NCBI GenBank assembly: GCA_934726455.1
Contig: CAKVDS010000049.1
Span: forward strand, 1-17,976
Source of the DNA: an uncultured Bacteroidales bacterium
Lineage (GTDB): Bacteria; Bacteroidota; Bacteroidia; Bacteroidales; UBA932
DNA: 17,976 bases
Direction: 5' to 3'
Both the position numbers and the translations under genes were made by a program. The notes below the pieces were generated by a model. It made no database searches and had not been told where the DNA came from. It saw nothing but the letters and a program-made list of their open reading frames with translations. Shown here one piece after another: positions 1-6,269 of this stretch; position 1 is the stretch's first letter, and each line of letters opens with the position of its first letter.

Positions 1-99
1 GCTGCGAACTGCGTTGCTGCGCGCTCCATCTATGATAGCCTTGATCCCGCTGACAAATTCGTTCAGAGGAGATTCCAAATCAGTTCTTCTCGCTTCCAT
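1..99 (-). CDS. DUF1016 / PDDEXK nuclease-like protein, N-terminal fragment
   Basis: This is the first 33 codons of a gene that runs off the left edge. The start is the ATG at 99-97, the first in-frame ATG after an in-frame TGA. The visible peptide begins MEARRTDLESPLNEF and then reads IIDGARSNAVRS, which matches the opening of the DUF1016 N-terminal domain (helix ending in ARxxAxRS, normally followed by a conserved Tyr-Trp motif). Family members are about 330-380 residues long, with a C-terminal PD-(D/E)XK nuclease-like domain; they are common accessory genes in Bacteroidota, often near restriction-modification loci, and their role is not settled. Only the N-terminus is seen, so the nuclease domain is inferred. 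A good promoter lies just upstream (124-154). Family assignment is moderately sure; function is not. Confidence 0.6.
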   Translation of the reverse strand, partial: MEARRTDLESPLNEFVSGIKAIIDGARSNAVRS

Positions 100-123
100 C
101 TCTTCGCAAAAACTACAAACTCA

Positions 124-154
124 CAAATTTAGTCATTTTTCTGATTACCCTAAA
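124..154 (-). promoter_or_regulatory. Bacteroidota-type promoter for the DUF1016 gene
   Basis: On the minus strand there is a -7 box TAAATTTG (131-124), matching TAnnTTTG at every fixed position. Exactly 19 bases upstream is TTTA (154-151), one mismatch from the -33 consensus TTTG. Transcription would start near 118, leaving a leader of about 20 nt before the ATG at 99. The -33 box lies two bases outside the insertion-sequence remnant, so this promoter seems to belong to the gene and not to the IS. Confidence 0.55.
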
Positions 155-285
155 TTCCGCAAAAAGCAAAACATTTTTGTCACCCCGATCTGCTGACGGC
201 TTTTCTCGCCTAATTGAATTTTGAGAATGGAGAAAAGTCCCCCGAAAGGGTTGATGTTGTCAGATTTAAGTTGTATCTTCGTCAT
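145..285 (-). pseudogene. truncated IS1380-family transposase (N-terminal ~20 codons)
   Basis: A 46-codon reading frame starts at the ATG 285-283 and ends with TAA at 147-145. Its first 20 residues, MTKIQLKSDNINPFGGLFSI, match the conserved N-terminus of Bacteroidales IS1380 transposases (K-I-x-x-x-S-D/E-x-I-x-P-F-G-G). From about residue 21 the peptide stops resembling the family and reads through the left end of the element into flanking DNA. The rest of the ~430-residue DDE transposase is absent. The gene cannot be functional. Identification rests on this short but characteristic motif. Confidence 0.55.
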
Positions 286-395
286 GCCAGTGTTCGCTTA
301 TATGGTTGATTTTGCAAGTACTGATTTAGTGAAATCTCTGACATTACCAAGCCTAGGTAAGGGTTTCTTTATCAAAGCTTTTTACTTTTTAGCGG
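157..395 (-). mobile_element. collapsed IS1380-type element (MITE-like remnant, ~239 bp)
   Basis: Reading inward, the two ends are imperfect inverted repeats. The left end starts CCGCAAAAAGCAAAAC (157-172) and the right end, read from 395 on the minus strand, starts CCGCTAAAAAGTAAAAAG. They align with a one-base gap and few mismatches. Between them lies the start of an IS1380-family transposase reading frame (285 downward on the minus strand). A full element is about 1.6-1.7 kb, so nearly the whole transposase has been lost while both ends remain. Four-base target duplications, expected for IS1380, are not visible (AATT on the left, GCTA on the right). The ends were recognised by mutual similarity, not by comparison with a reference IS. 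The region is AT-rich compared with its neighbours. Confidence 0.5.
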
Positions 396-421
396 GCTAT
401 CGGCCTGCAAACATATAAAAA

Positions 422-1426
422 ATGAACGTAGCAATAGTAGGCGCCAGCGGCGCAGTCGGGCAAGAACTCCTCCGCCTGCTTGAAGAGAGGAATTTTCCTG
501 CAGATGAACTTCTGCTTTTCGGCTCGGAGCGCAGTGCCGGAAGCCGGTACATGTTCAGGGGCAAGGAAGTGGAGGTAAAACTCCTGCAGGACAATGATGA
601 TTTCAAAGGTGTGGACTACGCCTTCACCTCGGCAGGAGCCGGCACATCCAAACGCTTCGCCGAGACCATCACCAGATACGGAGCGACAATGATAGACAAC
701 TCGAGCGCGTTCCGCATGGACGCAGATGTCCCCCTCGTGGTGCCGGAGTGCAATGCCGAGGACGCGCTTGACGCGCCACGTCACATAATCGCAAATCCCA
801 ACTGCACGACAATAATGATGGTAGTCGTGCTGAAGCCGATAGAAAACCTGTCACACATCCGCCGGGTGCGTGTTGCCAGTTACCAGTCAGCATCAGGTGC
901 CGGGGCCTCGGCCATGGCGGAACTGGAAGAGCAATACAGGGAAATAGTTTCGGGCAGACCTGTCACAGTCAGCAGATTCCCGTATCAGCTCGCTTACAAC
1001 CTTATCCCTCAAGTGGATGTATTCCAAGACAACGGCTACACCAAAGAGGAGATGAAGATGTTCAACGAGACCCGCAAGATCCTCCACTCGGATGTCAGGT
1101 GCTCGGCGACATGCGTGAGAGTGCCATCGCTCCGGTCCCACTCGGAAGCGGTATGGATAGAGACGGAGAAACCGCTCGACGTCAAGCAGGTGCAGGAAGC
1201 TCTCGCAGCGGCTCCAGGTGTCACCCTGTGCGATGACCCGGCGCAGCTCAAATATCCGATGCCGCTCTACACCGCCGGCAAGGACGACGTGTACGTGGGA
1301 CGCATCCGCAAGGACATAAGCGATGAGTGCAGCATGACTCTCTGGCTCTCGGCAGACCAGATCCGAAAAGGCGCCGCACTCAACGCCATCCAGATTGCAG
1401 AGTATCTTATAAGGAAGAGGGCCTAG
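422..1426 (+). CDS. asd: aspartate-semialdehyde dehydrogenase
   Basis: Makes L-aspartate 4-semialdehyde from 4-phospho-L-aspartate with NADPH, the shared step toward lysine, diaminopimelate, threonine and methionine; cytoplasmic. The 334-residue length is normal. The N-terminal Rossmann fold shows VGASGAVG (residues 6-13). The catalytic cysteine is Cys128 in NPNCTT, and the conserved RSH motif puts the acid-base histidine at His240. The C-terminal part contains VGRIRKD, also typical. The start ATG directly follows an A-rich stretch and there is no clear Shine-Dalgarno, as usual in this phylum. It stands alone on the plus strand, 26 bp downstream of an IS1380 remnant, and its stop overlaps the stop of the convergent gene by 4 bp inside a shared terminator hairpin. 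No strong promoter consensus was found; TACTTTTT at 383-390, inside the IS end, is the nearest candidate -7 box. Confidence 0.95.
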   Translation: MNVAIVGASGAVGQELLRLLEERNFPADELLLFGSERSAGSRYMFRGKEVEVKLLQDNDDFKGVDYAFTSAGAGTSKRFAETITRYGATMIDNSSAFRMDADVPLVVPECNAEDALDAPRHIIANPNCTTIMMVVVLKPIENLSHIRRVRVASYQSASGAGASAMAELEEQYREIVSGRPVTVSRFPYQLAYNLIPQVDVFQDNGYTKEEMKMFNETRKILHSDVRCSATCVRVPSLRSHSEAVWIETEKPLDVKQVQEALAAAPGVTLCDDPAQLKYPMPLYTAGKDDVYVGRIRKDISDECSMTLWLSADQIRKGAALNAIQIAEYLIRKRA

Positions 1427-1439
1427 AAGCCCTCTTTCT
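1412..1439. terminator. bidirectional terminator shared by asd and the PPDK-like gene
   Basis: The left arm 1412-1422 (AGGAAGAGGGC) pairs with the right arm 1429-1439 (GCCCTCTTTCT), giving 11 pairs with one G-U wobble and a six-base loop CTAGAA. The loop carries both overlapping stop codons: TAG at 1424-1426 on the plus strand and, on the minus strand, the TAG complementary to 1423-1425. Each arm is therefore the last few codons of one of the two genes. T-tracts are short on both sides, so termination strength is uncertain. Confidence 0.65.
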
Positions 1440-4392
1440 GTAAACTCACTACAGCCCGGCTCTCGCGCCCGTCAGCGCAGACAAGCAGCTCGTCATCAAA
1501 GCGCACCTGACGCACGAATTCGCTCTCGTATACAGCGTCAAGAGAGTCAAGAAAATCCGTATCGCACAACTCTCCCGGCCGTGCGTAAGGATTGACATTG
1601 ACGTATCCGGCATTGAAAGAAGTCATGTTCTGGAAGAAATGCGTCCCCTGGCTCGGGTCTATCCTGAAATTTTCAAGGCAGCACTCCACAATCAATTTGG
1701 CTTCAGAGATGTCGCTCCAATTGACCGGTACACCGAGCGAAGGGATGCTTGATCCCCATCGCCCATAGCCTATCAAGATATAATTCCGCTTTTCAGCACG
1801 CATCTTGAGATTGACCGCCGTGACCTCCTCTGCCATCTGACGGGTCTTGAGCACATCGAAAGTGTCCTTGCGGAGATATACGATATCCCTTATCCCGCCG
1901 ATGCGTCCCGGGCCTATGGCGCTGGACGAGCGGATGAAAGCCCTGCTCTCGTCCACCATGCTCCAGTCCATACGGCAATACATCCCGTCTACCGAAATAG
2001 GCCGTATCTGAAGGACATTGAATATGTCGAAAGTTCTCTTGCTCCCGCTCCTGTCAAGATTGGCCGCAAACTCTATCTCCACTCCGCATTTGACTTCTTT
2101 CTGCGTAATCTCCAGCAATTCATTGAGTATGTCGGCCAGAGGGAAGGTTCCATACTTGAGGATGTGGGCAAAGGTGACGAATTTCGGCCCTTGCGGCACA
2201 GGCGAATCGACTATTCTCTGGTTTTCATAATCCCAGGTGGAGACGACCTTCGACAGAGCACGGAAGCCTCCGCAATCCGAAACCGGCATCCGCTCTATGT
2301 TGACGGCATCATCGACTGAAGTCTTGAAGCGGTCCGGCTGCAGGTTGAGGGCATACATGGCCTGCTGGGTCTCACGCATCGTGAGATCCGGAGTCGAGGT
2401 CTGCAGGACGTTGCGCGGATACTTAGGCGAGAAGCGCAAGACTTGATCCCCGTCCACCACGGCCTTTCCCAAACCGAAAGCCAGCTTGACAACCCCGTCC
2501 TCCGGTTTTTCATACCCGATCGGATAGAAATTGAGAGAACGTGCGACACCGGAAAACGTCGGGAAATAGTAGCCGCTGTCCTCGCTTCCGCAAATCTCCT
2601 GCAGCACTATGGCCATCTTCTCTTCCGAAATGACATTCGATGTAGAGATGATATAGCCTCTGGACGATGCGAAGTAGACGGAGGCATAGACACTCTTGAT
2701 GGCTTTGGAGAGAAGGCGCAACTCCTGATCCTCATTTTCGGTATGAGGGATCATATAAGTCGAGTACACCCCTGCAAACGGCTGATAATAAGAATCTTCA
2801 AGTTTAGAGGACGAGCGTACGGCGAGCGGCTTGCGCACATTGCGGATAAATACCCTGAGATCCTCCATCAGCTCCGACGGCAGGGTGGAAGCCACGAATT
2901 CCGACAGGATCTCCGCGTCTGAAAGATCCGAATTGATGACATATTGGAGACCGTTTTCAATGATGAAACGGTCAAAATACTCCGTCGTGACCACGAGCGT
3001 ACGCGGCACCAGCACCCTCACATCTTCCCACTTGTCATAGAGGTCGTATTTCTGGAGTATGTGGTTGAGAAAGGCAAGTCCTCTGGCTTTTCCCCCGAGC
3101 GAGCCGTCCCCCACGCGCGCAAACCAGATTGCATCGTTGTAGGTGGCCCGGTCAAAGCGGGCCACGACACCAAGTCCCTGATTGATCCGGTAATCGTGTA
3201 TCTTCCTCAGGTTCATCTCCCTCACCTGCTCCACATCGGCATCACTCCCGATACGGATAGGCCGGAAGAGGTCACCGATGGAGAAAAGTCCACGGCCATA
3301 CAGCCAACGCGAGATGTAGTTCTTGTCTGCAAAGTAGCGCAGCGCGCTGTCGGACATGGTCGCTATGACCTTCTCGAACTCATAGAGGTCACGCGCCCGG
3401 GCTATCTCCTGCCCCGTCTCCGGATCGGTGACGATAAAGTCGCCGAAACCGAACTCACGGCCTATGTACTCGCTGACCTCGTGGGTAAGGGTCTTGGATG
3501 TCTTGCGCACGAATCCCACCCCGAGCTGCTCTGCCACGGCCCGCATGCTCTCCTGAGAAGACTGCATCAGGAACGGCATCGTGGGGTTGTCTTCCCTTAT
3601 GAGCCGGCACAGATTGACTCCGGCATCGCTTTTCTCATCCTCAGGCTTGTCCCCCTTGTGCACCACAAAGCCGACGTCAGATATGACGCCTATTATGTTG
3701 GACTTGTAGAGCTCATAGAGAGAGACGGCGTCATCGTAATTGGTCGCCATGAGGATTTTGGGCCTTGAGCGCTTGCGCATGACCTGTTGCTCCTCGTTGA
3801 GCGCATCACGCACGGCCTCGCTGTTCTGCTGGAGGACAAGTTTGTAGAGCAGAGGCAGATAAGTGGAATAATACCGCACGGAGTCTTCCACAAGAAGAAT
3901 CGCCCGGGCTCCCATCTCCAGTATGTCCTGCTCGGCGTTGAGCTTGTCTTCGAGCAGTTTGACTATGGCGATGATGATGTCGGTGCTGCTGTTCCAGCAG
4001 AATACATAGTCTATGCAGGAACGGTCGCTGCTTTCGATATTGCGGTATATCTCACGGGAAAAGGCGCTCAGCAGGACTATGGGCGTTTCCGGCCTCAGTG
4101 CCTTGGCCTGACGCGAAAAGCCGAACACATCCAACTCTCCGACATTGTACATGGTGATGATGAGATCGAAATGCCCGTCCTCCCCCTTCAGTACTTCAAG
4201 CGCATCAATGGTGGATTCGGCCCGGAGGATGGACGGCGGGTTGCTCAGGTTGAGTTCAGCATATTCCCTGCTGATCTGCTCCTCGATGTGCCCGTCCTCC
4301 TCGAGGGAGAAGCTGTCGTAGTTGTTACAGACCAGAAGAATACGGCGTATCCTTCTGGTCATCAGTCTGGTATAGTCCTGCTGGCTGCCCAT
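1423..4392 (-). CDS. receiver-receiver-PEP-synthase-type ATP-grasp protein
   Basis: A 989-residue cytoplasmic protein. Residues ~17-150 look like a degenerate response-regulator receiver: the phospho-acceptor position after DLII is Thr80. Residues ~163-310 look like a complete receiver, with acidic pair Glu169-Asp170, acceptor Asp239 (GVISDVGF), Ser278-Ser279 and Lys297. Residues ~425-800 are a PPDK/PEP-synthase N-terminal ATP-grasp domain: GGKARGL (433-439), AVRSSSKLED (524-533) and the closing LQIRP (794-798). The last ~190 residues (containing GYGRWGSS and GTHFFQNMTSFNAGY) are unassigned. The swivelling phosphohistidine domain and the PEP/pyruvate barrel of true PEP synthases are absent, so it should not be called PEP synthase. 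It lies 12 bp after gdhA with a strong GGAGG (4398-4402) five bases before the ATG. Similar proteins occur across Bacteroidales; substrate and product are unknown to me. Confidence 0.85.
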   Translation of the reverse strand: MGSQQDYTRLMTRRIRRILLVCNNYDSFSLEEDGHIEEQISREYAELNLSNPPSILRAESTIDALEVLKGEDGHFDLIITMYNVGELDVFGFSRQAKALRPETPIVLLSAFSREIYRNIESSDRSCIDYVFCWNSSTDIIIAIVKLLEDKLNAEQDILEMGARAILLVEDSVRYYSTYLPLLYKLVLQQNSEAVRDALNEEQQVMRKRSRPKILMATNYDDAVSLYELYKSNIIGVISDVGFVVHKGDKPEDEKSDAGVNLCRLIREDNPTMPFLMQSSQESMRAVAEQLGVGFVRKTSKTLTHEVSEYIGREFGFGDFIVTDPETGQEIARARDLYEFEKVIATMSDSALRYFADKNYISRWLYGRGLFSIGDLFRPIRIGSDADVEQVREMNLRKIHDYRINQGLGVVARFDRATYNDAIWFARVGDGSLGGKARGLAFLNHILQKYDLYDKWEDVRVLVPRTLVVTTEYFDRFIIENGLQYVINSDLSDAEILSEFVASTLPSELMEDLRVFIRNVRKPLAVRSSSKLEDSYYQPFAGVYSTYMIPHTENEDQELRLLSKAIKSVYASVYFASSRGYIISTSNVISEEKMAIVLQEICGSEDSGYYFPTFSGVARSLNFYPIGYEKPEDGVVKLAFGLGKAVVDGDQVLRFSPKYPRNVLQTSTPDLTMRETQQAMYALNLQPDRFKTSVDDAVNIERMPVSDCGGFRALSKVVSTWDYENQRIVDSPVPQGPKFVTFAHILKYGTFPLADILNELLEITQKEVKCGVEIEFAANLDRSGSKRTFDIFNVLQIRPISVDGMYCRMDWSMVDESRAFIRSSSAIGPGRIGGIRDIVYLRKDTFDVLKTRQMAEEVTAVNLKMRAEKRNYILIGYGRWGSSIPSLGVPVNWSDISEAKLIVECCLENFRIDPSQGTHFFQNMTSFNAGYVNVNPYARPGELCDTDFLDSLDAVYESEFVRQVRFDDELLVCADGRESRAVVSLQKEGF

Positions 4393-4404
4393 GTCACCCT
4401 CCGT

Positions 4405-5760
4405 TTACACGAGTCCCTGGTCCGCCATCGCATTCGCCACCTTGATGAAGCCGGCGATGTTGGCGCCCTTGACATAGTTGATGTATCCGTCCTCTTCGCG
4501 TCCGTACTTGAGACAGGAGGCGTGGATCTCCGACATTATACGATGCAGCTGAGCATCGACCTCCTCCGAACTCCACTTCTGGCGGACCGAGTTCTGCGTC
4601 ATCTCAAGTCCCGATGTTGCGACACCGCCGGCATTGGAAGCCTTTCCTGGAGAATAAAGGATACGGGCTTTCTGGAAGAGGGCAATAGCTTCCGGTGTCG
4701 TCGGCATGTTTGCCCCTTCCACCACGCAAGCGCAACCGCCTTTGAGCAGGCGCTCCGCATCAGCGGCCTCAATCTCGTTCTGGGTGGCGCACGGCAGCGC
4801 TATATCGCAAGGAATGCCCCAAGGCCTCTCTCCAGGATAATATTTAGCCCCCGGATACTGCTTCACATATTCGCTGATGCGGCCGCGGCGCACGTTCTTG
4901 AGGTTGAGCACGAAGTTGAGCTTCTCCTCGTCAAGCCCGTCCGGGTCATGGACAAAGCCGTCGGAATCCGAAAGGGTCACCACCTTGGCACCGAGCCTCA
5001 TGGCCTTCTGCGCGGCGTACTGCGCCACATTCCCGGAGCCGGACACCAGGACCGTCTTGCCCTCGAACGACTCACCCTTGAGCGCAAGCATCTCCTGCGC
5101 GAAATAGCAGACCCCGTAGCCGGTAGCTTCCGGTCTGAGCAGGCTTCCGCCCCATCCGAGACCTTTGCCAGTAAGGGTACCCGTAAACTCGTCGCGAATC
5201 CTCTTGTACTGCCCGAAAAGGAAGCCTATCTCACGTCCGCCCACACCGATGTCCCCTGCAGGAACATCAGTGTCAGGGCCGATATGGCGGTAGAGTTCCG
5301 TCATGAAACTCTGGCAGAAACGCATGACCTCGGCGTCGGATTTGCCGCGAGGGCTGAAGTCCGAGCCGCCCTTGCCGCCGCCCATCGGGAGCGTAGTCAG
5401 GGAATTCTTGAACACCTGCTCGAAAGCAAGGAACTTCATGATGCTGAGATTGACGCTGGCATGGAAACGGATTCCGCCTTTGTATGGGCCGAGTGCGCTG
5501 TTCATCTGGACCCGGAACCCTCGGTTGATGTGGATCTCTCCCCTGTCATCCATCCACGGGACGCGGAAGATGATGATGCGCTCGGGCTCTGTCATCCTCT
5601 CAAGGATCTTGAGGTCAATGAAGTGCGGGTAAGCCGTCACGTAGGAGGCCACGCTCTCAACCACTTCTCTCACCGCCTGGTGGAACTCTTTCTCACCGGG
5701 GTTGCGGGCGATCAGCTCCGACATGAAGCGATCGATGTAGTTTTCTGTGAATTTGTCCAT
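4405..5760 (-). CDS. gdhA: NADP-type glutamate dehydrogenase
   Basis: Reversible reductive amination of 2-oxoglutarate with ammonium to L-glutamate; a cytoplasmic hexamer of the bacterial ~450-residue class. I place the start at 5760 (MDKFTENYIDRF, 451 residues). The open frame extends to 5802, but those extra codons contain the -7 box TAAGTTTG and add residues not found in the family. Visible features are GPYKGGIRFH (91-100), PMGGGKGGSDF with catalytic Lys130, PAGDIGVGGRE with catalytic Asp170, and the nucleotide-binding GSGNVA (241-246) followed by SDSDG (264-268) rather than an acidic residue right after the strand, which fits NADP(H) preference. It is first in an operon with the receiver/ATP-grasp gene 12 bp downstream and divergent from the metal-efflux operon. 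Confidence 0.95.
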   Translation of the reverse strand: MDKFTENYIDRFMSELIARNPGEKEFHQAVREVVESVASYVTAYPHFIDLKILERMTEPERIIIFRVPWMDDRGEIHINRGFRVQMNSALGPYKGGIRFHASVNLSIMKFLAFEQVFKNSLTTLPMGGGKGGSDFSPRGKSDAEVMRFCQSFMTELYRHIGPDTDVPAGDIGVGGREIGFLFGQYKRIRDEFTGTLTGKGLGWGGSLLRPEATGYGVCYFAQEMLALKGESFEGKTVLVSGSGNVAQYAAQKAMRLGAKVVTLSDSDGFVHDPDGLDEEKLNFVLNLKNVRRGRISEYVKQYPGAKYYPGERPWGIPCDIALPCATQNEIEAADAERLLKGGCACVVEGANMPTTPEAIALFQKARILYSPGKASNAGGVATSGLEMTQNSVRQKWSSEEVDAQLHRIMSEIHASCLKYGREEDGYINYVKGANIAGFIKVANAMADQGLV

Positions 5761-5789
5761 ATAGATTAAGGTAAAAGTCGCTACCTGTA

Positions 5790-5797
5790 CAAACTTA
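5790..5797 (-). promoter_or_regulatory. gdhA -7 box (TAAGTTTG)
   Basis: On the minus strand TAAGTTTG matches the Bacteroidota consensus TAnnTTTG. Initiation would fall about 5783, giving a leader of about 23 nt before the ATG at 5760. No convincing TTTG lies 19-21 bases upstream. This box decides between the two possible starts of gdhA, because a start at 5802 would lie upstream of the promoter. Confidence 0.5.
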
Positions 5798-5820
5798 CGC
5801 AAAAAATCCGGAATAATCGC

Positions 5821-5828
5821 TATATTTG
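5821..5828 (+). promoter_or_regulatory. -7 box of the metal-efflux operon (TATATTTG)
   Basis: TATATTTG matches TAnnTTTG exactly on the plus strand. It lies only five bases before the ATG at 5834, so initiation would fall on or next to the start codon. No TTTG is seen at the normal -33 distance. Together with the gdhA box it makes a compact divergent promoter region; CGCAAA (5798-5803) and TTTGCG (5825-5830) form a 6-bp inverted repeat across it that could be an operator. Confidence 0.45.
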
Positions 5829-5833
5829 CGAGG

Positions 5834-6181
5834 ATGGGTCGAAATAAGACAATTTCTCTCTGCTTCTGCCTGCTGGCTTTTATCGTGGTGTTCGCACATT
5901 CCGTCGTCCCCCACGAACATCACTGTCATGCTGTAGTGGAGAACCATATCCATCACTTCCAGCACTGCGAGGGACTCAACACCTATATCATGAAAAGCAG
6001 TCCGGATCAGCATCACCAGACAACAGTGCTCTGCATTCCGGCCTCTTCAGCATTTTCCCAAGCACCTGCACCATCTCTCCACACCTCGCCTGACAGGCTG
6101 TTTGATATAAGCGACCATTTCAGGCGGAAATCCGCGCCGGACATACCTCACGGGGCGCTTCGCGGGCCTCCGACCGTCTGA
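5834..6181 (+). CDS. DUF6769 family small His-rich exported protein
   Basis: A 115-residue protein whose N-terminus is a hydrophobic export signal or membrane anchor (SLCFCLLAFIVVFAHSVVPH, residues 8-27). It is followed by a short histidine- and cysteine-containing stretch (HEHHCHAVVENHIHHFQHC, about 27-45) that could bind metal ions. The C-terminal half is Ser/Pro-rich with no recognised fold. It resembles the DUF6769 proteins found in Bacteroidota just ahead of CusB/CzcB-type efflux genes; the biochemical role is unknown, and periplasmic metal sensing or delivery is inference from composition and position. It is the first gene of the efflux operon, 88 bp ahead of the adaptor. Its ATG is only five bases from a -7 box, so the mRNA may be leaderless; the next in-frame Met is far downstream, beyond the signal sequence. 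Confidence 0.7.
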   Translation: MGRNKTISLCFCLLAFIVVFAHSVVPHEHHCHAVVENHIHHFQHCEGLNTYIMKSSPDQHHQTTVLCIPASSAFSQAPAPSLHTSPDRLFDISDHFRRKSAPDIPHGALRGPPTV

Positions 6182-6257
6182 TTGTTTTTTTTGCGGCGCA
6201 ATCTCATGTGCCGAGCCCTTTTTCGGAGCTGTCACAACGGCTCCCGTCAACAATCAG
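6178..6257 (+). promoter_or_regulatory. structured intercistronic region with alternative pairings
   Basis: The gap between the DUF6769 gene and the adaptor is framed by a perfect 9-bp inverted repeat, CTGATTGTT (6178-6186, including the TGA stop) and AACAATCAG (6249-6257). Inside are TTGC/GCAA (6191-6194 with 6198-6201) and GAGCC/GGCTC (6213-6217 with 6239-6243). The GATTG of the outer arm could instead pair locally with CAATC at 6199-6203. The right outer arm ends 12 bases before the adaptor ATG. This could be a translational control element or an mRNA-processing site; no known riboswitch class was recognised. Confidence 0.35.
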
Positions 6258-6269
6258 CCAATTACAAAA

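Noticed and set aside
200..237. Inverted repeat CTTTTCTC / GAGAAAAG with a 22-base spacer
   Set aside because: It is short, widely spaced and inside the degenerate IS remnant, partly in the transposase fragment; no functional reading was supported.
221..418. A small plus-strand frame ahead of asd
   Set aside because: It runs through the IS1380 remnant in the opposite direction to the transposase fragment, has no ATG-based support and ends against asd.
3787..5769. A 660-codon open frame on the plus strand
   Set aside because: It is antisense to gdhA and the PPDK-like gene, both of which have clear family motifs. The translation has no recognisable domain, and its length follows from the GC-rich codon use of the real genes.
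5801..5811. AAAAAATCCGG, identical to one arm of the two downstream terminators
   Set aside because: The matching second arm is missing, so no hairpin forms; likely coincidence between promoters.
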